The translations under genes were made by a program, and so were the position numbers. DNA of 5,763 nt from DASSBG01 sp964583865 (GTDB lineage Bacteria > Pseudomonadota > Gammaproteobacteria > Xanthomonadales > Rhodanobacteraceae): positions 1 through 5,763 of the forward strand of contig CAZOXZ010000157.1 in the NCBI GenBank assembly GCA_964583865.1, read 5' to 3'. Positions 1-5,763 of the stretch are shown here, piece after piece. The notes under the pieces were generated by a model, which worked only from the letters and a program-made list of their open reading frames with translations, did not search any database and had not been told where the DNA came from. Position 1 is the first letter of the stretch. Every line of letters begins with the position of its first letter.

Positions 1-176
1 ACTACATCGGCGACCTGGTGCAGAAGACCGAGGTCGAGCTGCTGAAGACGCCCAATCTCGGCAAGAAGTCGCTGAACGAGATCAAGGACGTTCTTGATAG
101 CAAAGGGCTCACGCTGGGTACCGAACTGGAAAACTGGCCGCCGGAGGGTTTGTCCGCCGGCATGCAAATGGGCTGA
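1..176 (+). CDS. rpoA: RNA polymerase alpha subunit, C-terminal end (partial)
   Basis: This is the last 57 residues of the alpha subunit of DNA-directed RNA polymerase; the gene begins outside the window. The first complete codon is at base 3 and the TGA stop is at 174-176. The sequence reads YIGDLVQKTEVELLKTP, then NLGKKSLNEIKDVL, which is the helix-hairpin-helix part of the alpha C-terminal domain. By comparison with E. coli, the glycine, lysine and serine of NLGKKS correspond to Gly296, Lys298 and Ser299, which contact UP-element DNA and activators. The tail ends in ENWPPEGL plus a short Met/Gly-rich stretch, similar to gammaproteobacterial alpha. It lies 50 bases upstream of rplQ, the standard order at the end of the alpha ribosomal operon. 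Identification is very secure. Confidence 0.97.
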   Translation, partial: YIGDLVQKTEVELLKTPNLGKKSLNEIKDVLDSKGLTLGTELENWPPEGLSAGMQMG

Positions 177-226
177 CGCCTGCGTGCGGCCTGCCTGAAC
201 CAATACAAGATTACGGAATCACGACC

Positions 227-604
227 ATGCGGCACATGAAATCCGGGCGCAAGCTCAACCGTAACAGCAGTCATCGCCAAGCCATGTTCAAGAACATGGC
301 GGTCTCGCTGTTCAAGCACGAACTCATTCGTACCACGCTGCCCAAGGCCAAGGAGCTGCGGCGCGTGGCCGAGCCGCTTATCACCATGGCCAAGGAAGAC
401 AGCGTGGCCAAGCGTCGCCTCGCTTTCGCCCGCTTGCGGGACAAGGAAGCGGTCGGCAAGCTGTTCGCCGAACTCGGGCCGCGGTACCAGGAGCGTCCCG
501 GCGGTTACCTGCGGATCCTGAAGTGCGGTCATCGTGCCGGCGACAACGCCCCGATGGCCTACGTCGAGCTGGTGGACCGCCCTGGCGCGCCGGCCGCAGA
601 GTAA
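227..604 (+). CDS. rplQ: 50S ribosomal protein L17
   Basis: This is bacterial ribosomal protein L17 (bL17), a component of the large ribosomal subunit near the exit tunnel. It is 125 residues, close to the usual 115-130. The N-terminus MRHMKSGRKLNR, followed by SSHRQAMFKNM and the LIRTTLPKAKELR block, is the family signature. The C-terminal GGYLRILKCGHRAGDNAPMAYVELV strand region, seen at about residues 92-116, is also typical. The last residues (DRPGAPAAE) are a variable tail. The ATG at 227 is the start because the conserved MRH begins there; a weak purine-rich CGGAA lies about 9 bases upstream. It follows rpoA and is the last gene of the operon, since an intrinsic terminator lies 26 bases after the stop. 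Confidence 0.98.
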   Translation: MRHMKSGRKLNRNSSHRQAMFKNMAVSLFKHELIRTTLPKAKELRRVAEPLITMAKEDSVAKRRLAFARLRDKEAVGKLFAELGPRYQERPGGYLRILKCGHRAGDNAPMAYVELVDRPGAPAAE

Positions 605-629
605 GACTGCCGGCATGATGCTACCTGCC

Positions 630-658
630 AACCCCGGTCATTCTGGCCGGGGTTTTTT
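630..658 (+). terminator. Intrinsic terminator of the rpoA-rplQ operon
   Basis: AACCCCGG (630-637) pairs perfectly with CCGGGGTT (647-654). The stem can extend inward by a T-G wobble, a C-G and an A-T pair, leaving a TTC loop. The 3' arm runs directly into a six-T tract (653-658). This is a textbook Rho-independent terminator just after rplQ, separating the ribosomal operon from dsbB. Confidence 0.93.
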
Positions 659-677
659 GTCTTGCCGCCTGCGGTGG

Positions 678-706
678 GTGACAACGCTTGTCGCAAGCGT
701 TAACGT
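678..706 (+). promoter_or_regulatory. Candidate sigma-70 promoter for dsbB-aroG with dyad in spacer
   Basis: A GTGACA hexamer (678-683; five of six bases match TTGACA) is followed after exactly 17 bases by TAACGT (701-706). The latter matches TATAAT at the key first, second and last positions only. The site lies between the rplQ terminator and dsbB, where a new promoter is needed. The spacer is almost entirely filled by an 8-bp perfect inverted repeat. The -10 match is modest, so this is a prediction from sequence alone. Confidence 0.4.
683..701. repeat. Perfect inverted repeat (possible operator) upstream of dsbB
   Basis: AACGCTTG (683-690) and CAAGCGTT (694-701) are exact reverse complements separated by TCG. 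A second, overlapping dyad, GACAA-CGC-TTGTC, occupies 680-692, and a palindromic CGTTAACG occupies 698-705. A regulator bound here would sit between the proposed -35 and -10 boxes. No T tract follows, so it is not a terminator. The binding protein, if there is one, is unknown. Confidence 0.5.
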
Positions 707-736
707 AAGCGGCCAACTTCCCATTTCAGCGGTGAA

Positions 737-1257
737 ATGATGGCGCATTCCGCTCGACCTTCCATGCGCGTGGCCTGGCTGCTCGGCTTCGTTGCCTGTG
801 CAGCCGTGATGGGCTACGTGCTCTATGTGCAGTACGCCCAGCACATCGTTCCCTGTCCCCTGTGCATCCTGCAGCGGGTGGCCGTGATCGGCATGGGTGT
901 CGTCCTGCTCGCCGGTGGCCTGCACCAGCCGCGGGCTGTCGGCCGCTGGGTCTACGCGGCCGTCCTGGCGCTGGTTGGCCTGGTCGGGATTGGCGTGGCA
1001 TGGCGTCATCTCTGGCTGCAGTCCTTGCCGCCGGATCAGGTCCCGGCCTGCGGCCCGTCATTGGGCTACATGCTGGGGACATTCCCGTTGTCGGAAACCT
1101 TGAAGATGGTGCTCACGGGATCTGGTGAATGTGCTGATGTGAACTGGATCTTCCTCGGCTTGTCGATGCCGGCATGGTCGCTGATTTTCATGGCCGGGCT
1201 GCTTCTTTGGGCCTTCTGGACCGCTCGGCGGCCGGCCCATCCGCCGTTGTTCCGCAA

Positions 1258-1261
<4 letters not shown>
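737..1261 (+). CDS. dsbB: Disulfide bond formation protein B (DsbB)
   Basis: DsbB is an inner-membrane enzyme that reoxidises the periplasmic dithiol oxidase DsbA and passes the electrons to quinone. The 174-residue protein has four hydrophobic segments, at about 12-30, 45-62, 71-88 and 142-162. The first periplasmic loop carries the redox pair C40-P-L-C43. Arg47, four residues after C43, corresponds to the quinone-linked Arg48 of E. coli. The second periplasmic loop holds Cys105 (ACGPSL) and Cys132 (GECADVNW), corresponding to E. coli Cys104 and Cys130. All catalytic cysteines are therefore present. The start is one of two consecutive ATGs (737 or 740); a weak GGTGA lies just upstream and fits the second slightly better. 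The stop overlaps the DAHP synthase start as ATGA, implying co-transcription and translational coupling. Confidence 0.95.
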
Positions 1262-2640
<1,379 letters not shown>

Positions 2641-2709
2641 GCACGGTCGCCAGGCAAGGTTGGCGCGTGTGACTTGCTCGACACTTGTCGTTACCGGATA
2701 CTTGGCCGC

Positions 2710-3516
2710 ATGAGCCAGAACCGTCCTTCCATTGCCCCGATCACCGTCATCGGCCTGGTGCTGGTCCTGGGACCGGTGCTGACCATGGCACACGAACTGG
2801 GCGGGCATGCCGTTGCATGCATGGCAACGGGCAGCGAACTCACCGAGCTCGGCGCCTACTACGTCCAGTGCACCGAAGCGTCGCTGTGGGATAGCCGGTT
2901 GGTGGCCATGGCAGGGACGAGCGTCGACATCATCATCGCCGTGATCGCCTTTTTCGCGTGGCACGTCCTGCGGCATCCGCTGGCGCGTCTCGTCGCCTGG
3001 ATGGTCGCGGTGATCAAGGGCCTGGTCGCTGCCGGGTACTGGCTTTTTTCCGGTGTTGTCGGCGTGGGTGACTGGGCACCCGGACCCGATGCCGGCATGG
3101 GAGTGATGGCGCATCCCTGGCTGTGGCGTCTGTGCCTGGTCGTTGTCGGTCTGGCCTGTTACATCGCCATGGTGCGCTGGGCCATGCGCAGCATCGACGC
3201 CATGCTCGGTGGTGGTGAGACGGCACAAGCGGTGCGCAAACGCACGGTGATGTTGCTTTACTTCGTCAATGGCGCCGTGGCGGTCGTGGTCGGGTTGTTC
3301 AATCCGGTCGGTTTCTGGATCATCTTGATGTCGGCCGTCGCCTCCAGTTTTGGTGGCTTGGCGGGATTGTTCAATGTTGCCTTCCACAAGCCCGTGGACA
3401 GGCCACCTGAGGACTTTGTCGTGGCGCGTAGCTACCCGCTGCTGGCCTTGGGCGTGGTGGTGACACTTGCCTATGCCGCGATTCTTGGCCCGACCCTCAC
3501 CCTGGTTTCGGGATAG
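2710..3516 (+). CDS. Integral membrane protein with HELGGH zincin-like motif (possible M50-like metallopeptidase)
   Basis: I do not recognise a named gene. The 268-residue protein has about six hydrophobic segments, at about 9-27, 63-83, 91-114, 138-156, 180-212 and 242-262. The first ends in MAHELGGHAVAC (His28, Glu29, His33). This resembles the HELGHA zinc motif of site-2-protease (M50) families but has one extra residue between the histidines, giving HEXXXH. The stretch LVAMAGTSVDIIIAVIAFF (64-82) resembles the second M50-like helix (usually AGP..N), and GVGDWA (118-123) offers an aspartate (Asp121) as a possible third metal ligand. A typical NPDGG motif is absent; FNP (197-199) is followed by a different sequence. 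ATG 2710 was chosen; an in-frame TTG at 2674 would add 12 polar/basic residues. The diheme cytochrome gene starts 7 bases after its stop, suggesting one operon. It could instead be a non-catalytic membrane protein. Membrane location is secure; peptidase activity is inference. Confidence 0.75.
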   Translation: MSQNRPSIAPITVIGLVLVLGPVLTMAHELGGHAVACMATGSELTELGAYYVQCTEASLWDSRLVAMAGTSVDIIIAVIAFFAWHVLRHPLARLVAWMVAVIKGLVAAGYWLFSGVVGVGDWAPGPDAGMGVMAHPWLWRLCLVVVGLACYIAMVRWAMRSIDAMLGGGETAQAVRKRTVMLLYFVNGAVAVVVGLFNPVGFWIILMSAVASSFGGLAGLFNVAFHKPVDRPPEDFVVARSYPLLALGVVVTLAYAAILGPTLTLVSG

Positions 3517-3523
3517 TGGCGCC

Positions 3524-4249
3524 ATGGTTTCAGGCTTTTACGTTCCGGCAAGCTTCCGGGTCGTTGTCGCGCTGGCATTGCTGGCCTGGGCGAGTGTGCT
3601 CCCGGCTGCAGCGGCGGCGGACGTCGTTCCCGATACCCTGACTCAGCGGCTGAAGGCCTGCACCTCATGCCACGGCGAGCATGGCCAGGGCGGCGGCAAC
3701 GGCTATTACCCGCGCATTGCCGGCAAGCCTGAGCTTTATCTCTACCGCCAACTGCTGAACTTCCAGCAAGGCCGGCGGCACAATGCCATGATGCAGCACA
3801 TGGTCAGCGGACTGCCACCGGAATACCTGCGCGAGATTGCGGCCTGGTTTTCGAACCAGCACCCGCCGCACCGTCAGCGCCGTGAGCGCCACTGGCCAGC
3901 CGCGCTGCTTGCACGCGGGCGGCATCTGGTGCATCACGGTGATTCGGAGCGCAAGCTGCCAGCATGCCAGGCCTGCCATGGCGAGCGACTGACGGGCGTT
4001 GAGCCGGCCATCCCGGCCCTGGTCGGCCTGCCGGCGGACTACATCAGTGCCCAGCTCGGTGCCTGGCGCTCGGGGACGCGAGGCGCGCCGGCACCCGATT
4101 GCATGGCAGAAGTGGCCGATCGCTTGAGCGAAGCGGACACCCAGGCCATCGCTGCCTGGTTGTCCAGCCAGCCACTGCCGGAAGATCCGGCGCCCGCGCC
4201 GGCGGGCTCGGTGGACCCGCCGCTGGACTGCGGGAGCCTGCGGCCATGA
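3524..4249 (+). CDS. Secreted diheme cytochrome c (c4-like)
   Basis: This is a periplasmic electron carrier of 241 residues. Residues 11-32 form a signal peptide (hydrophobic VVVALALLAW then an alanine run), with cleavage likely near Ala-Ala-Ala at about 30-32. Two covalent haem sites are seen: C46-TS-C49-H50 and C148-QA-C151-H152. Each is followed by the c4-type pattern: HGEHGQGGGNGYYPRIAGK, YLYRQLLNFQQG and EIAAWFS in the first half, and HGERLTGVEPAIPALVGLP, YISAQLGAWRSG and AIAAWLS in the second. Candidate axial methionines are Met89, Met90 or Met93 (NAMMQHM) and Met194 (DCMAEVA). The halves are joined by an Arg/His-rich linker (113-124). The C-terminus is a Pro/Ala-rich tail (217-241) with an extra Cys236. 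ATG 3524 was chosen over an upstream in-frame ATG (3467, inside the previous gene) because it gives a proper signal peptide. Its stop overlaps the next start as ATGA. The partner is probably the triheme lipoprotein or a terminal oxidase. Confidence 0.9.
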   Translation: MVSGFYVPASFRVVVALALLAWASVLPAAAAADVVPDTLTQRLKACTSCHGEHGQGGGNGYYPRIAGKPELYLYRQLLNFQQGRRHNAMMQHMVSGLPPEYLREIAAWFSNQHPPHRQRRERHWPAALLARGRHLVHHGDSERKLPACQACHGERLTGVEPAIPALVGLPADYISAQLGAWRSGTRGAPAPDCMAEVADRLSEADTQAIAAWLSSQPLPEDPAPAPAGSVDPPLDCGSLRP

Positions 4250-5529
4250 CGGTGGGCCTGCGATTGGTTGCCTTGTGCTTTTTACTGGTGCTGTTGTCGG
4301 GCTGCCAGGGACCACAGCCGCCGGCATCGCCCACCGCGGAGGCTGCTGCGGCATCCGTCACGGCATCCGCCGATGTGCTGGAGCGCGGGCGTTACCTGCT
4401 GCGTATCGGCGACTGCCGCTCCTGCCATACGCGTCGTGGCGGCGAGCCATGGGCGGGCGGACGCGCCATTCCCACGCCCTTTGGCGCGATCTATTCGACC
4501 AACATCACGCCGGACGAAGCCACGGGCATCGGCACCTGGACGGCCGGCGACTTCTGGCGGGCACTGCACCACGGCAAGCGTCCGGATGGCAGTTACCTGT
4601 ACCCGGCGTTTCCATATGATTTTTTCACGCGCATCCGTCGAGAAGACAGTGATGCCATGTTCGCCGCCTTGCAGGTGTTGGCGCCTGTGCCTGCCGAAGG
4701 TCGTGTGCCTGATCTCGACTTTCCCTGGAACCAGCGCTGGCTGCTGGGCATGTGGCGGATGCTGAACTTTGATGCCGGCAGTTACAAGCCGGACCCGGAC
4801 AAGTCGCCTGAATGGAATCGCGGTGCGTATCTCGTCCGGGGAATTGCCCATTGTGGCGCATGTCACACGCCGCGAGGTGCCTTGGGAGGCGTCAATACGG
4901 GGCGGTCTTTGGCTGGGGCGTTGGTGCCCGGCCAGCACTGGTACGCCCCCAATCTTCATCCGGGCAAGGGCGGCGAGCTGGCCGGCTGGACGCGGCAAGA
5001 CATCGTCAACTTGCTGGGCAGAGGCCGGTCGCGTCACGGCACGGTCTTCGGGCCGATGCGTGAGGTGGTCAGCGGCTCGACGCAGTATCTGGCACCGGAC
5101 GATCTCGGAGCCATCGCCACCTACCTTCTTGACCAGCCGGCAGGCCACCCGGCACATGTGCGCCAGACGCTCTGGCCTTCACCTGACCAGGCGCGCGCAC
5201 TGGTGCGACAAGGACGCGACATCTACAGCGAGCACTGCGCCGACTGCCACGGAGACGAAGGCCACGGCAAGGGCGTGTATCCGCCGCTGGCACGCAATAC
5301 CACCGTGTCCGGCCATCCCGTAAACGCCATTCGTGCCGTGCTGCTGGGCGGCTTCGGACCGGTCACACGCGCCCATCCGAGGCCGTATTCCATGCCGCCC
5401 TTTGCGCCGCAGCTGAATGATGTCGAAGTGGCGGCGGTGGTCAGCTACATCCGCTTCGCCTTCGCCGGCAAGGCGTCGCCGGTGTCGCCCGAAGCTGTCA
5501 GTCGCTACCGATCGACGCCGGCCCGGTAA
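4246..5529 (+). CDS. Triheme cytochrome c lipoprotein (dehydrogenase cytochrome-subunit family)
   Basis: This 427-residue protein has a lipoprotein signal: a hydrophobic run ending in the lipobox L17-S18-G19-C20. Gln21 at +2 would favour the outer membrane under the E. coli Lol rule. An Ala/Ser/Thr/Pro-rich linker (about 23-42) follows, then three cytochrome c domains with C57-RS-C60-H61, C203-GA-C206-H207 and C331-AD-C334-H335. The repeat RGRYLLRIGDCRSCHT / RGAYLVRGIAHCGACHT marks the first two domains, and GRDIYSEHCADCHGDEG marks the third. This is the layout of the cytochrome subunits of membrane alcohol, gluconate, aldehyde and nicotinate dehydrogenases. Likely Met ligands are Met271 (GPMREVV) for haem 2 and Met383 (YSMPPF) for haem 3. 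At the matching place for haem 1 the sequence is YPAFPY (119-124), with Phe122 instead of Met. The open frame extends upstream, but ATG 4246 is chosen because the lipoprotein signal begins there and it overlaps the diheme stop (ATGA). No catalytic dehydrogenase gene is in the window. Confidence 0.9.
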   Translation: MTVGLRLVALCFLLVLLSGCQGPQPPASPTAEAAAASVTASADVLERGRYLLRIGDCRSCHTRRGGEPWAGGRAIPTPFGAIYSTNITPDEATGIGTWTAGDFWRALHHGKRPDGSYLYPAFPYDFFTRIRREDSDAMFAALQVLAPVPAEGRVPDLDFPWNQRWLLGMWRMLNFDAGSYKPDPDKSPEWNRGAYLVRGIAHCGACHTPRGALGGVNTGRSLAGALVPGQHWYAPNLHPGKGGELAGWTRQDIVNLLGRGRSRHGTVFGPMREVVSGSTQYLAPDDLGAIATYLLDQPAGHPAHVRQTLWPSPDQARALVRQGRDIYSEHCADCHGDEGHGKGVYPPLARNTTVSGHPVNAIRAVLLGGFGPVTRAHPRPYSMPPFAPQLNDVEVAAVVSYIRFAFAGKASPVSPEAVSRYRSTPAR

Positions 5530-5763
5530 GCAGCCGTGACGCTCGCCAGTTCCCGCCACGGCGGCAGATCCCAGAAGCGTCGGGCCTGACCGGAAGGCGA
5601 GGGCAGTACCCAAAGACGTGTGCTGGCAAGCATCTCCGGTTGCGGCCCATAGCTCGCGATGCGGTGTCCCAATGCCGCCCGAGCCGCATTCTTGCTGGTG
5701 AAGGCCAGCTAGGAGCCTGGGCGGTAGGAACCATGTGAGCGAGGCACAGCCATTTTGAGAACG
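5505..5763 (-). pseudogene. mug: Mismatch-specific (Mug/TDG-like) DNA glycosylase, C-terminal part, interrupted; partial at window edge
   Basis: From 5708 down to the TAG stop at 5507-5505 the minus strand encodes 67 residues. They contain LAFTSKNAARAALG, then RLWVLPSPSGQARRFWD and PPWRELA. These match my recollection of the C-terminal half of bacterial G:U/T mismatch-specific DNA glycosylases (uracil-DNA glycosylase superfamily). These enzymes remove uracil or thymine from mismatches; VLPSPSG would be the motif-2 DNA-binding loop. Directly upstream in the same frame is a TAG codon (5711-5709), so the frame does not continue to the window end. Bases 5712-5763 show no equally convincing glycosylase sequence in that frame. 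Explanations are a nonsense change, a small insertion with frameshift, or a sequence error; the rest of the gene lies beyond the window. Its 3' end overlaps the convergent triheme cytochrome gene by 25 bases. The family call is from memory of motifs; the broken state is seen directly. Confidence 0.6.

Noticed and set aside
1174..1257. Upstream extension of the DAHP synthase frame by 28 codons
   Set aside because: It lies inside dsbB and encodes a sequence unlike class II N-termini; the ATGA start at 1258 gives the normal 460 residues.
2642..2669. Hairpin after the DAHP synthase gene (CACG-CGCCA paired with TGGCG-CGTG, with a 2-base bulge)
   Set aside because: No T tract follows and the stem is bulged, so it is not supported as an intrinsic terminator.
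3467..3523. Upstream ATG for the diheme cytochrome
   Set aside because: It overlaps the end of the membrane protein gene by 50 bases and adds an Arg/Pro-rich leader in front of an otherwise normal signal peptide.
4099..4245. Upstream extension of the triheme cytochrome frame by 49 codons
   Set aside because: It lies inside the diheme gene and would bury the lipoprotein signal peptide, which begins cleanly at 4246.
5498..5734. 78-codon minus-strand open frame
   Set aside because: It is in a different frame from the glycosylase remnant over the same bases and shows no family resemblance, so it is treated as a shadow.

Overview
The window looks like a stretch of chromosome from a GC-rich gammaproteobacterium. 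It opens with the end of the alpha ribosomal operon (rpoA, then rplQ). The alpha C-terminal tail follows the gammaproteobacterial pattern, ending in an ENWPP motif. A DsbB of E. coli-like architecture and a class II (plant-like) DAHP synthase follow. Together with the style of the glycosylase remnant at the far end, this points to the Xanthomonadales/Lysobacterales or a close relative. That placement is an inference from remembered family patterns, not a search.

Layout: (1) 1-658 holds the 3' end of rpoA, complete rplQ, and a strong intrinsic terminator that closes the ribosomal operon. (2) 659-2640 holds a short intergenic region with a candidate promoter that carries an inverted repeat in its spacer. 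After it come dsbB and a class II DAHP synthase gene, joined by an ATGA stop/start overlap. (3) 2710-5529 holds a compact three-gene unit: an integral membrane protein with a HELGGH zincin-like motif, a secreted diheme c4-like cytochrome c (7 bases downstream), and a triheme cytochrome c lipoprotein (ATGA overlap with the diheme gene). (4) 5505-5763 is on the minus strand. It is the C-terminal part of a mismatch-specific (Mug/TDG-like) DNA glycosylase, converging on and overlapping the triheme gene, and it is interrupted by an in-frame TAG.

How the genes may work together: the two cytochromes carry five CXXCH haem sites and look like a periplasmic electron relay. The triheme protein resembles the cytochrome subunits of alcohol, gluconate, aldehyde or nicotinate dehydrogenases, yet no catalytic dehydrogenase lies in this window. 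The membrane zincin-like protein is the least described part. Its motif is HEXXXH (HELGGH) rather than the usual HEXXH, and it is apparently co-transcribed with the cytochromes. DsbB feeds electrons from periplasmic disulfide formation into quinone, but its tight partner here is the aromatic-biosynthesis gene, not the cytochromes.

The most interesting items are the variant zincin in the cytochrome operon, the missing Met ligand in the first haem domain of the triheme protein, the interrupted glycosylase gene, and the dyad-containing promoter in front of dsbB. I saw no tRNA, rRNA, CRISPR, insertion sequence or other mobile element. No stretch over 300 bases lacks a gene.
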